A stretch of DNA of 64,000 nucleotides. It comes from Legionella waltersii (lineage in GTDB: Bacteria; Pseudomonadota; Gammaproteobacteria; Legionellales; Legionellaceae). Shown piece after piece: positions 9,411 through 18,105 of the stretch. The stretch's first letter is position 1. Each line of letters starts with the position of its first letter. The stretch covers positions 582,257 through 646,256 of the forward strand of contig NZ_LNZB01000060.1 in assembly GCF_001468085.1 (NCBI RefSeq). The letters run 5' to 3'. The position numbers were made by a program, and so were the translations under genes. The notes beneath the pieces were generated by a model, which did no database searches, had not been told where the DNA came from, and worked only from the letters and a program-made list of their open reading frames with translations.

Positions 9411-10199
9411 TTACAATTTATTTCCAAAATTACTTAACTCATCGGACAAGCCATTTGGAGTAATTGACCAGGGTATGTAGTTCGGATTATTAATCGGTAT
9501 CCCACCTTGTTTTAAAATGTCACTCGCAAGAGAGGTGCAATTATGTGCTGATGAATTGGTGGGATCATTTTCATTTGCTCGACGACGCATTTCAATCTCC
9601 ACAGGATCCTGGGCTATAAATGATGCGCTGTCTTTAAAAAACTTCACCAGATTCAGGTTTGGTAACAGTTGATAACTCATATCACCAGAGTCCACTTCTT
9701 TCCGTGCTTGAGCCATTTTTTTGCTCATTTTAGAAGTATCAAGACCTTTAAAGTGATAAATTTCATCAGGCGGTAAAGGTTTTGGAGTTTTAGATGCTAG
9801 AGGTTGTGGAGGTAAATCCATGTCACTTATGAATGGTGTACTCTTAGACTCACCCAAGGTTTCCATATCTTCAGTTAAAGTGGTAGCAAAGTGAGCGGGT
9901 AAAGGTAAAACGGTTGTGACGCCAACTGAGGGGATTTTTTCTGGATGCAAGCTTCCATACTCTCCCGCATCACTTTCTTTCACTTTTGGCTTAGCGCCAC
10001 CGATTTGCACTGCAGCATGGCCAGGAGAATTGGCAGTCATATTCCAAATGTAAACCCATGTATCCTTTTTGGAATCATCAGCTTGTGCTTGTGGCAAGGG
10101 CGTCTGAGTGATTTTACTACTCTCCTTAGGTACTTCAGTTAATTTAGGAGAATCAGAGCGGTCTTTTCCAAACGATTTAAAATATGAAAACATAATCAT
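9411..10199 (-). CDS. Putative permuted papain-like (NlpC/P60-type) protein, copy 1, possible effector
   Basis: The 262-aa protein has no signal peptide. A polar, Pro/Ser-rich N terminus (about 1-45) precedes TWVYIWNMTANSPGHAAVQIGG with His61. The centre (about 90-150) is Pro/Lys-rich. Near the C terminus SAHNCTSLASDILKQGG holds Cys221, followed by NPNYIPWSITP. A GH motif early and an N-C-(T/A)-S motif late is the layout of circularly permuted papain-like hydrolases, so His61 and Cys221 are candidate catalytic residues. The same landmarks occur in the next two genes, of which this is the most divergent relative. Lack of export signals and the expansion suggest a Dot/Icm effector, which is inference only. 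AAGGA five bases before the ATG supports the start. Confidence 0.6.
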   Translation of the reverse strand: MIMFSYFKSFGKDRSDSPKLTEVPKESSKITQTPLPQAQADDSKKDTWVYIWNMTANSPGHAAVQIGGAKPKVKESDAGEYGSLHPEKIPSVGVTTVLPLPAHFATTLTEDMETLGESKSTPFISDMDLPPQPLASKTPKPLPPDEIYHFKGLDTSKMSKKMAQARKEVDSGDMSYQLLPNLNLVKFFKDSASFIAQDPVEIEMRRRANENDPTNSSAHNCTSLASDILKQGGIPINNPNYIPWSITPNGLSDELSNFGNKL

Positions 10200-10228
10200 C
10201 CTTATGCATTAATCACCATCCAGTGAAC

Positions 10229-10248
10229 AATATTAAACTAATATACGC
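10229..10248 (-). promoter_or_regulatory. Possible PmrA-type direct repeat upstream of the first papain-like gene
   Basis: Read leftward, the site is GCGTATATT-AG-TTTAATATT. The second half matches the Legionella PmrA half-site (cTTAATATT, tandem with two bases between) at eight of nine positions; the first half is weak. PmrA activates many Dot/Icm effector genes. The site ends 29 bases before the start codon, close for a -35-overlapping box, so this is tentative. Confidence 0.25.
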
Positions 10249-10288
10249 CAAATTAATACACCTTGTTAGGATGACGTATAATGAGTTA

Positions 10289-11017
10289 TTATTTTGTTTT
10301 GAATGTGCCAGTTGAGCCACCAGGTAAAACGTGTTCTTTGTTGATTTCTTTAAAACCTAAGTCTTGTAATTGCGAAGTAAAAAATGTGGGAATTGTTGGA
10401 TTATCAAACTTAAACCCACCGGCTTGTAGAATACTTGTAATTGAACTTGCACAATTATGTACTTTCATCGGTTCGGGAACAACTTCAGGGTGCTTATCAT
10501 TGCTGTATACTTCAATACCACAGTGATCTTCTGGAGGGAAACAGCCAACCTCAGCTTTATATTGCTCTGAAACCTGCCTTGCCCCTTCACTACCACTTAA
10601 GAAACTGGGTATTAAGTTTGCAAATGGATTTGTCGTACCAAACACCGAATAAATACTACGACCATTTTCCACCTCTTTGCTAAATTTCTGTTGTTCCTTT
10701 TTCATGTCTTGATATTGTTCTTTGCTTACCGGAGAAACAAGGACATGATCAGCCTCGTCATAATCTTGTTGGTGGTCAGGAGCAAGTTGTCCGATGACAG
10801 GAACTGAACCCAAAGTTAGCGCGTTAAGTAAACTTCCAATTGCTCCAGGAAAAAAACTTGTATGAGTAACGGTGCTTTCTTCACCCTCACTTGTACTCCG
10901 TGTAAAGGCAGAGACATGCCCAGGTCCATTGTCATTGTTGGTGTCTTTAACACAAACAACCACTTCATACTTCGTCTCTTTTTGCAAAGTTGGTTTTACT
11001 TCTTTCTTTACTTGCAT
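10289..11017 (-). CDS. Putative permuted papain-like protein, copy 2, possible effector
   Basis: This 242-aa protein without a signal peptide is a close paralogue of the gene at 11234-11929. Shared blocks are YEVVVCVK, NGPGHVSAF (His34), THTSFFPGAIGSL, the EADHVL and KEVE stretches, NCASSITSILQAGGF (Cys189) and NPTIPTFFTSQLQDLGF. His34 and Cys189 are the proposed dyad of a permuted NlpC/P60- or LRAT-like fold; Asn188 before the Cys is typical of such families. The start ATG has AGGTT about seven bases upstream and gives MQVKKEV, like MQTKSET in its sister. Function is unknown. Target might be a peptide, acyl or amide bond, and secretion by Dot/Icm is a guess from context. Confidence 0.6.
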   Translation of the reverse strand: MQVKKEVKPTLQKETKYEVVVCVKDTNNDNGPGHVSAFTRSTSEGEESTVTHTSFFPGAIGSLLNALTLGSVPVIGQLAPDHQQDYDEADHVLVSPVSKEQYQDMKKEQQKFSKEVENGRSIYSVFGTTNPFANLIPSFLSGSEGARQVSEQYKAEVGCFPPEDHCGIEVYSNDKHPEVVPEPMKVHNCASSITSILQAGGFKFDNPTIPTFFTSQLQDLGFKEINKEHVLPGGSTGTFKTK

Positions 11018-11167
11018 CTCTTAACCTCATATTTAATACACTGAGGCATCCATACCGATTATTAATACATCACTTTGACGCGCATTATATCCTGTTTGTA
11101 TTAACGAAAAATTAACCTCTCAGATTATAAGCAGATCCGGTGTCAGAGGTTGTAAATTCTTAACTAT

Positions 11168-11203
11168 TTTAAAAATTGCGGCCATGCATATCCATGCATG
11201 ACC
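11168..11203 (-). terminator. Rho-independent terminator of third papain-like gene
   Basis: Read leftward, GGTCATGCAT (11203-11194), loop GGAT and ATGCATGGCC (11189-11180) form a ten-pair stem with one G-T wobble, followed by a T-rich run. It lies 31 bases after the stop at 11234, so the third paralogue is probably a separate transcription unit from the second. Confidence 0.65.
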
Positions 11204-11233
11204 GAATTACTGATGTTAATCAACATACTCCTG

Positions 11234-11929
11234 TTATTTTTTTGCTGAAAACATGGATTTCGATACTTCCTCAAAACCTAATTCTTGCAATGCAGGAGTA
11301 AAAAAGGTTGGTATTTTTGGGTTTTCAAACTTAAACCCACCCTTTTTTAACAGGTGTGTAACGGAACTTGCGCAGTTATCTACCTTTAGTTTAGGTACTT
11401 TAGGATGATCATTATCGTATACCGGCATACCAAAGTGATCTTCGGGTGGCTCACAACCAAGTTTCTCCTTCACCAATTTAGCACCAGTACCCCCTCTCAG
11501 AACATTAGGGAAAAAGCTGGCTAATGGGTTCGAAGTACTAAAAACTGAATATGTTCTTTGACCAGATTCTACTTCTTGACTAAACTCTTTCTGAGCTTTT
11601 TTCATTTGCTTATATTGGTCTTTAGTCAGAGTTGCTTTTAACACATGGTCAGCTTCTTTTAAATCTTGTTCATGCTTTGGTTCAAGTTGACCTGGTACCG
11701 GTACGGATCCAAATGTAAACCCGTTAATTAAGCTTCCTACAGCGCCAGGGAAATAACTGGTATGGGTGATTGAAGTTTGTCCATCTCTTTTTTTGCTTGT
11801 AAAACCAGATACATGCCCAGGACCATTTTCATTATTAGTGTTCTTTACGCAGACTACTACTTCATAGGTAGCTGGGGTTTTATTTTTTTTTGTTGGCTCT
11901 TGTGTTGTCGTTTCACTCTTAGTTTGCAT
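11234..11929 (-). CDS. Putative permuted papain-like protein, copy 3, possible effector
   Basis: The 231-aa protein is strongly similar to copy 2 along its whole length (YEVVVCVKNTNNENGPGHVSGF, FFPGAVGSLINGFTFGSVP, PPEDHFGMPVYDND, NCASSVTHLLKKGGF). The candidate dyad is His39 and Cys186. The frame is open upstream to a TTG at 11941 and has an ATG at 11932. I prefer the ATG at 11929 because GAGG lies six bases before it and it gives MQTKSE, matching MQVKKE of copy 2. The N-terminal 20 residues are polar and Lys/Thr-rich. It shares with copy 2 a leader block (ATGGATGCCT) exactly 28 bases from the start. No catalytic function is demonstrated for this family as far as I can tell. Confidence 0.6.
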   Translation of the reverse strand: MQTKSETTTQEPTKKNKTPATYEVVVCVKNTNNENGPGHVSGFTSKKRDGQTSITHTSYFPGAVGSLINGFTFGSVPVPGQLEPKHEQDLKEADHVLKATLTKDQYKQMKKAQKEFSQEVESGQRTYSVFSTSNPLASFFPNVLRGGTGAKLVKEKLGCEPPEDHFGMPVYDNDHPKVPKLKVDNCASSVTHLLKKGGFKFENPKIPTFFTPALQELGFEEVSKSMFSAKK

Positions 11930-12163
11930 CATATACCTCAATTACTTTAATTTTCAGGCATCCATCCTAACCAACTTAATACCGTTTAGTGTATTTATTA
12001 TACATTATGAATATTAATGAATTATTAGCACATTAAAAATTTAATGTTTTATTTTGAACAAGAGTTAGCCGCTCCTTCATGGAAGCAGCTCGTTCTCCAC
12101 AAGATAAATCACATGTGAGCGTTTAAGATAACTAATTAAGCTAGGAAATAATGGGGTAAACTT

Positions 12164-12574
12164 CTAGAACAATTGATTTTTCTGAATCATAGTCAGAACA
12201 GCATGGTTGGCTTCTGGAAAATCATCTGGATTTAATTCATTAAATCGAATCCATTTCATATCAAGTTGTCCCTCTTTACATACTGGGTTTCCACTAAAGG
12301 CCATTACAAGAAAAACCATCAACTGAACGGATTTATCTGGATAAGTGTGATGAACATCTCCAAGATAATGATACTCTTGTACATCGATACCTACTTCTTC
12401 TTTCACTTCACGAATCAGAGCTTCCTCAGCTAACTCTCCAGGCTCTAGTTTCCCACCAGGAAACTCCCAAAAGCCACCATGAGATGCCTGCAAGGGTCGT
12501 TGAGTAATTAAAATTCGCTGTTGATTATCTACAAGTACAGCAACAGCGACTTTCACACCAAGCTTCCATGACAT
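12164..12574 (-). CDS. mutT: 8-oxo-dGTP diphosphatase (Nudix hydrolase)
   Basis: MutT hydrolyses 8-oxo-dGTP and so prevents A-to-C transversions. This 136-aa protein contains a full Nudix box, starting [13 protein letters not shown] and ending REVKEEVGI (GX5EX7REUXEEXGU). It is preceded by [19 protein letters not shown] and HGGFWEFP, as in classical MutT. Its start overlaps the end of secA by 22 bases on the same strand; the secA-mutT order is common in gammaproteobacteria. Confidence 0.92.
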   Translation of the reverse strand: MSWKLGVKVAVAVLVDNQQRILITQRPLQASHGGFWEFPGGKLEPGELAEEALIREVKEEVGIDVQEYHYLGDVHHTYPDKSVQLMVFLVMAFSGNPVCKEGQLDMKWIRFNELNPDDFPEANHAVLTMIQKNQLF

Positions 12575-15243
12575 GATTTGAATTTTTTACCAGATCCACA
12601 TGGGCAAGGGTCATTTCGTCCAGTTTTACGTTCATGTCTTCGATAGGTCTGAGGCTCATTTGACTCCTCTTCGTCCTGAGAACTCGCATGCATTAAATTC
12701 ATTTTTTTGACTTGTTCAGCACGGCGTTGTTCTTCCACAGCAGTTACATCGTCTTCTGTTTGAATTTGTACTGAAGAAAGAATACGTATAACTTCGTATT
12801 TCAGATTATCAAGCATCATAGTGAATAAATTAAAAGCTTCACGTTTGTACTCTTGTTTAGGATCCTTTTGTGCATACCCTCTTAAATGAATCCCTTGACG
12901 TAGTTGATCCATTGCTGCGAGATGATCACGCCAATGACTATCTAGAGTTTGGAGTATAATCGACTTCTCAAACTGAGAAATGACTGATTCTCCTGCTTGA
13001 TGTACCTTTGTGGCATAATGATCGATTGCTAAAGCAATGATTTTTTCTTTGATTTGTTCTGGCAATATACTATGGTCTTTATCTATCCATTCATGAACAG
13101 GGGCATATACTTTAAATTCATCAGCCAATACATCCGATAAAGCTTGTGCATCCCACTGATCTTCCAAGCTCTGTGGCGGAATATAAGTATCGACTAAAGA
13201 GCTAATCACCTCCTCTCGCATCATGGTAATGACATCTGAAGTATCATCCATCTCCATAATGGAGGCACGTTGGGTATAAATCACTTGCCGTTGATCATTC
13301 GCTACGTTATCGTAATCAAGAAGTTGTTTTCTCACATCAAAATGATGTCCTTCAAGCTTGCGCTGTGCATTTTCAATGGCGCGTGTTACCAATGCATGCT
13401 CAATGGGTTCGCCAGGTTGCATACCTAATCGTCGCATCATATTGGCCACACGCTCAGACGCAAATATTCTCATCAAATTATCTTCAAGTGAAAGATAAAA
13501 TCGACTACTTCCTGGATCACCCTGTCTCCCAGAACGCCCCCTCAATTGATTATCGATACGTCTTGATTCATGCCTCTCCGAACCAATAATTCGTAAGCCG
13601 CCCGCTGCAATAACCTCATCATGACGTTTTTGCCATTCTTGTTTCAATCCTTCTTTTTCCTTTTCTGTAGCATCTTCAGGTAATTGCGCTAAATCAGCCT
13701 TTAAGCTACCTCCAAGAACAATATCTGTTCCTCTACCAGCCATATTTGTAGCGATGGTTACAGCGCCTGGACGTCCTGCCTCTGCAACGATTTGCGCCTC
13801 CATTTCATGGAATTTCGCATTTAAAACTTGGTGCTTAATGTTTGCCTTTTTCAATAGTTGGCTTAAGTGTTCTGATGCTTCAATGGATACTGTTCCAACT
13901 AGTACTGGTTGTTTCTTTTCGATGCATTGACGCACGTCATCAATAATTGCTTGAAATTTATCGGACTGGCTCAAATAAACCAAATCTGCCTCATCCTTTC
14001 TAACCATGGGCTTATTCGTAGGTATTACAACCACTTCCAAATTATATATTTGCTGGAATTCATAGGCTTCAGTGTCTGCCGTTCCAGTCATTCCTGAAAG
14101 CTTATTGTACATTCGGAAGAAATTCTGAAATGTAATGGAAGCCAAAGTCTGGTTTTCATTTTGAATTCGCACACCCTCTTTTGCCTCAACGGCTTGATGA
14201 AGCCCTTCTGACCAACGACGACCAGGCATGGTTCGTCCAGTATGTTCATCGACAATAACCACCTGATTGTCTTTAACAATATAATCGATGTCTTTGTGGA
14301 ACATAGCATGTGCTTTCAGAGCGGCATTAACATGGTGCATTAACATGATATTGCTTGCATGATACAAGCTCTCTCCCGGATTAAGAAGCTTAGCTTTGGT
14401 CAGCATTGATTCAATATTTAGGTGACCTTCTTCGGTTAAGTGCGCCTGCTTCTGTTTCTCATCTATCGTGTAGTCTCCGGCCCCACCTTCCTCTTCTTGT
14501 TTCTTTAAATGTGGAATGAGAGAATTTACTTTAATGTATAGCTCTGAGCTGTCTTCTGCAGCACCAGAGATAATTAAGGGAGTGCGTGCTTCATCAATTA
14601 ATATGGAGTCCACCTCATCCACTATCGCAAAATTTAATTCGCGCTGGACTTTGTCACCAAGACTAAAGGCCATATTGTCACGCAAATAATCAAAACCAAA
14701 TTCATTGTTAGTTCCATACACAATATCACAGCTGTAAGCCGCTTGCTTTTCGCTGTGCGACATGTCTGGATAAATCACACCAACACTCAGACCTAAAAAT
14801 TCATAAATTGGCTTCATCCACTGGCTATCACGTTTGGCAAGGTAATCGTTAACAGTAACCACATGTACACCTTGACCACTAATGGCATTAAGGTAAGCTG
14901 GAAGTGTAGCAACAAGCGTTTTACCCTCTCCAGTACGCATCTCAGCAATATTTCCTTCATGAAGGACCATGCCACCAATCATTTGCACATCAAAATGCCT
15001 TAGACCTAAAGTTCTTAATGAAACCTCTCGGACCGTAGCAAAAGCTTCGGCCAACAATTCATCCAAACTTTCCCCATCAGTGAATCTGGCTTTAAACTGT
15101 GATGTCTTAGCCGCTAATTCATCATTGGATAAAGTTTGCATTTGCGGTTCAAATGCGTTAATGGCCATAACTGTTTTTTCCATTCGCTTCAATGTCCGCT
15201 CGTTTCGACTTCCAAACATTTTTTTAATTAACGTATTCAGCAT
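12553..15243 (-). CDS. secA: Preprotein translocase ATPase SecA
   Basis: SecA is the motor that drives unfolded preproteins through SecYEG. The 896-aa protein has the Walker A region [19 protein letters not shown], Walker [22 protein letters not shown], the [18 protein letters not shown] motif, [13 protein letters not shown], and the helical scaffold and wing. It ends in a zinc/SecB-binding tail [13 protein letters not shown]. Length fits E. coli SecA (901 aa). It is first in a two-gene unit with mutT and is divergent from the formate dehydrogenase gene. Confidence 0.98.
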   Translation of the reverse strand: MLNTLIKKMFGSRNERTLKRMEKTVMAINAFEPQMQTLSNDELAAKTSQFKARFTDGESLDELLAEAFATVREVSLRTLGLRHFDVQMIGGMVLHEGNIAEMRTGEGKTLVATLPAYLNAISGQGVHVVTVNDYLAKRDSQWMKPIYEFLGLSVGVIYPDMSHSEKQAAYSCDIVYGTNNEFGFDYLRDNMAFSLGDKVQRELNFAIVDEVDSILIDEARTPLIISGAAEDSSELYIKVNSLIPHLKKQEEEGGAGDYTIDEKQKQAHLTEEGHLNIESMLTKAKLLNPGESLYHASNIMLMHHVNAALKAHAMFHKDIDYIVKDNQVVIVDEHTGRTMPGRRWSEGLHQAVEAKEGVRIQNENQTLASITFQNFFRMYNKLSGMTGTADTEAYEFQQIYNLEVVVIPTNKPMVRKDEADLVYLSQSDKFQAIIDDVRQCIEKKQPVLVGTVSIEASEHLSQLLKKANIKHQVLNAKFHEMEAQIVAEAGRPGAVTIATNMAGRGTDIVLGGSLKADLAQLPEDATEKEKEGLKQEWQKRHDEVIAAGGLRIIGSERHESRRIDNQLRGRSGRQGDPGSSRFYLSLEDNLMRIFASERVANMMRRLGMQPGEPIEHALVTRAIENAQRKLEGHHFDVRKQLLDYDNVANDQRQVIYTQRASIMEMDDTSDVITMMREEVISSLVDTYIPPQSLEDQWDAQALSDVLADEFKVYAPVHEWIDKDHSILPEQIKEKIIALAIDHYATKVHQAGESVISQFEKSIILQTLDSHWRDHLAAMDQLRQGIHLRGYAQKDPKQEYKREAFNLFTMMLDNLKYEVIRILSSVQIQTEDDVTAVEEQRRAEQVKKMNLMHASSQDEEESNEPQTYRRHERKTGRNDPCPCGSGKKFKSCHGSLV

Positions 15244-15332
15244 GGCCTAAATAACCCTCAGGATGTTCTATTTCACAAACCCGTTAATTTACTAGAAATT
15301 AAAAAAAATTGCCATGAATTCTTGAATTAGGT

Positions 15333-15360
15333 TTGTCATCAAACGCAATTCGCGTATAGT
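15333..15360 (+). promoter_or_regulatory. Predicted promoter of formate dehydrogenase gene
   Basis: TTGTCA (15333-15338) and TATAGT (15355-15360) are separated by 16 bases, about 55 bases before the ATG. The gene also has a good ribosome site, AGGAG, seven bases before its start at 15416. Confidence 0.5.
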
Positions 15361-15415
15361 GTCTTGCTGGTTTGTCCACATTTTTAGTTTTTTGCTATAA
15401 ATAAAGGAGTATTTC

Positions 15416-16633
15416 ATGGCTGATGTATCTAAACAAAAAATTCTATGTGTTCTTTACGAAGACCCCCTTACAGGATACCCACCTAAGTATGCGAGACCCT
15501 CAATACCGGAATTAACTGAATACCCTGATGGACAAAAATTACCAAGTCCAAACGCAATCAATTTTACTCCTGGTGAACTATTAGGATCGGTTAGTGGAGA
15601 GCTAGGTTTACGCACGTTCCTCGAGTCTTCAGGGCATGAATTTATTGTAACTAATGACAAAGATGGTCCAAACTCTGTCTTTGCTAAAGAGCTCAAAAAC
15701 TCCGACGTAGTTATTTCTCAACCCTTTTGGCCCGAATACCTCACACGCGATCGAATCGAAACTGCTCCTAAACTTAAGTTGGCCATTACCGCTGGAATTG
15801 GCTCGGATCATGTGGATCTTGAAGCCGCAATTGAGCATAACATTACAGTTTGTGAAGTAACCTACTGCAATAGTATCAGCGTAGCTGAACATACAGTCAT
15901 GATGATTTTGTCACTTGTTCGAGATTATATCCCACAATACAAAACAGTTATTCAAGGTGGATGGAACATTGCTGATTGCATTAGCCGCTCTTATGATCTT
16001 GAAGGTATGCATATTGGATGTGTCGCTGCCGGACGCATTGGTTTAGCTGTGTTAAAGCGATTAAAGCCCTTTGATGTAAATCTTCATTATACCGATAAAC
16101 ATCGCTTACCTACTGCAGTGGAACAAGAATTAAACTTAACCTATCACCCAACTGTCGAATCAATGGTTCAATTATGCGACGTCGTATCAATCCATTGTCC
16201 ACTACATCCTGAAACAGAGAATTTGTTTAATGAGCGCATGCTCCGGATGATGAAGAGAGGCAGCTATTTAATCAACACAGCTAGAGGTAAAATTTGTGAT
16301 CAAGACGCGATAACTACCGCTCTTAAGTCCGGACATTTAGCTGGATATGCCGGTGATGTATGGTTTCCTCAACCCCCTTCTGCAAACCATCCCTGGCGCA
16401 CCATGCCGCACCATGCAATGACTCCACACACCTCAGGCACAACTTTATCAGCCCAAGCAAGATATGCGGCAGGGGTAAGAGAGATTCTTGAGTGCTGGTT
16501 AACTAATAAACCAATACGTGATGAGTATCTTATTGTTCACAATGGTCAATTAGCTGGCACTGGCAAACATTCTTATACCCAAGGGAATAGTACTCAGGGT
16601 ATAGAGCAGAAACATGAGTTGGAGCTTATATAA
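15416..16633 (+). CDS. fdh: NAD-dependent formate dehydrogenase (2-hydroxyacid dehydrogenase fold)
   Basis: The 405-aa protein matches the metal-free, NAD+-dependent formate dehydrogenases of methylotrophs and Pseudomonas sp. 101, which oxidise formate to CO2. Family marks are SQPFWPEYLTRDRIETAPKL, TAGIGSDHVDLEAAIEHN, TYCNSISVAEHTVMM (formate-binding Asn), the Rossmann motif GCVAAGRIGLAVLKRL, NTARGKICDQDAI (Arg) and the catalytic His in MTPHTSGTTLSAQARYA. It is a single gene, unlike the molybdenum FDH operons. Role is probably NADH supply or formate detoxification. The neighbouring MFS gene is about 225 bases away, across a hairpin, so the gene is likely monocistronic. Confidence 0.92.
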   Translation: MADVSKQKILCVLYEDPLTGYPPKYARPSIPELTEYPDGQKLPSPNAINFTPGELLGSVSGELGLRTFLESSGHEFIVTNDKDGPNSVFAKELKNSDVVISQPFWPEYLTRDRIETAPKLKLAITAGIGSDHVDLEAAIEHNITVCEVTYCNSISVAEHTVMMILSLVRDYIPQYKTVIQGGWNIADCISRSYDLEGMHIGCVAAGRIGLAVLKRLKPFDVNLHYTDKHRLPTAVEQELNLTYHPTVESMVQLCDVVSIHCPLHPETENLFNERMLRMMKRGSYLINTARGKICDQDAITTALKSGHLAGYAGDVWFPQPPSANHPWRTMPHHAMTPHTSGTTLSAQARYAAGVREILECWLTNKPIRDEYLIVHNGQLAGTGKHSYTQGNSTQGIEQKHELELI

Positions 16634-16712
16634 AATACGGGTACTAGGTAGTGGCTTGATGAATTGTGCGTTGGTTCAAATCAATGCAAATCACCACTCT
16701 AAAACTAGACAA

Positions 16713-16789
16713 CTGAACCTCAACCGTGAGAAAGCCGATTAGATAATTCGACTATCTACACTCTCTCACGGTTGAGGCTCAGTATTTTT
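16713..16789 (+). terminator. Long inverted repeat, probable terminator of the fdh gene
   Basis: CTGAACCTCAACCGTGAGA (16713-16731) pairs with TCTCACGGTTGAGGCTCAG (16764-16782) with one mismatch, followed by TATTTTTA. The 32-base loop is long for an intrinsic terminator, so this may be a palindromic repeat. Nothing else is evident in the 226 bases between the two genes. Confidence 0.55.
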
Positions 16790-16859
16790 AATGTATTCGT
16801 ATTTTATGTTCAATTGAGTATAATCATTACTTTACTCTAATATTCTAAAATGCTTAACT

Positions 16860-18074
16860 ATGAGTCATTTAATAGATCTGTCTATTCTGAAACGAAACCG
16901 TGACTTCAGATTACTATTTACAGGTCAGTTTGTTTCGTTTATCGGCACAATGGTTACAAGCGTTGCGCTGCCCTTTCAAATTTATGAAATTACTCATTCG
17001 AGCTTAATGGTTGGCCTATTAAGCCTAGCTCAGTTGTTGCCTCTTGTTGTCACTGCGCTCATTGGTGGTGTTTTTGCTGATCGATACAATCGTCGTGCAT
17101 TGTTGCTTATCAGTGAAGCTTTATTAGCTGTTGGCTGCTTAGGTTTAGCACTTAATTCGCTTCTACACACTCCAAATATCTATCTAATGTTCATCATCTC
17201 TGCTCTCATGTCAGCAATTACTGGATTGCATCGTCCAGCGTTTGATAGTATCGCTCAGCAAATAGTAGACCCCGGGGATTACAAAAAAGTTGGGGCATTG
17301 GGAAGCTTCAAGTTTAGTTTCTGTATGATTATAGGCCCAGCTATTGCTGGTTTAATTATCGCTCATTTTGGGGTTATGATTACCTACCTCATTGATTTTT
17401 TAACTTTTGTTATTTCAATGTTTAATATTGCATTAATGCATAATACGCCAAAACCTCTAGTGGCAGAGCACCCTTCAATACTTACTTCTTTAAAACAAGG
17501 CATTCAATTTGCCTATCAGCGACAAGAATTAATGGGGAGTTATTTTGTCGATTTCTTTGCTATGGTTTTCGCAATGCCAAATGCTCTATTGCCAGCTATA
17601 GCTCAGCAGTTTGGTGGGGTGAAAACACTTGGATTATTGTATGCGGCACCTGCTGTAGGCTCTTTAATTATCTCGTTTGTCAGCGGTTGGACGGCCCATA
17701 TAAAACATGAAGGCAGAGCAATTGCTCTATCAGCCGCATTATGGGGTGTAGCAATTATAGGATTTGGCTTGTCCTCGTCACTGTGGCTGGCTCTGTTTTT
17801 CTTAGCCCTATCTGGAGCCTTTGATGCAGTCAGTGGTATTTTTAGAAGCTCTTTATGGAATAACACTATACCCACTGAATTTCGTGGACGCCTAGCTGGA
17901 ATAGAAATGATTAGCTACCTCAGTGGCCCAAGGCTTGGAGATACACGTGCTGGATTGGTTTCTTCTTGCCTAGGAATTGGAACTGCTTTGATATCAGGAG
18001 GTGTTCTATGTATTGTTGGTGTAAGCCTGTGCTGCTTCGCTATGCCTAAGTTTTGGAACTATCATTCTAAATAA
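16860..18074 (+). CDS. MFS transporter (EntS/MFS_3-like exporter)
   Basis: A 404-aa polytopic inner-membrane protein with about twelve hydrophobic segments. The N terminus LKRNRDFRLLFTGQFVSFIGTMVTSVALPFQIYEIT and the loop GGVFADRYNRRALLL are typical of the MFS_3 group, which includes EntS and macrolide/siderophore-type exporters. The C-terminal IPTEFRGRLAGIEMISY loop also fits. Substrate cannot be read from sequence. No strong Shine-Dalgarno precedes this ATG. It is convergent with the S9 peptidase gene. Confidence 0.8.
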   Translation: MSHLIDLSILKRNRDFRLLFTGQFVSFIGTMVTSVALPFQIYEITHSSLMVGLLSLAQLLPLVVTALIGGVFADRYNRRALLLISEALLAVGCLGLALNSLLHTPNIYLMFIISALMSAITGLHRPAFDSIAQQIVDPGDYKKVGALGSFKFSFCMIIGPAIAGLIIAHFGVMITYLIDFLTFVISMFNIALMHNTPKPLVAEHPSILTSLKQGIQFAYQRQELMGSYFVDFFAMVFAMPNALLPAIAQQFGGVKTLGLLYAAPAVGSLIISFVSGWTAHIKHEGRAIALSAALWGVAIIGFGLSSSLWLALFFLALSGAFDAVSGIFRSSLWNNTIPTEFRGRLAGIEMISYLSGPRLGDTRAGLVSSCLGIGTALISGGVLCIVGVSLCCFAMPKFWNYHSK

Positions 18075-18105
18075 AATGATGGTTTACAGTGATGGATATC
18101 AACAT

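Noticed and set aside
10281-11044. Three plus-strand frames opposite the second papain-like gene
   Set aside because: They are antisense shadows of a gene whose paralogue conservation proves the minus-strand frame.
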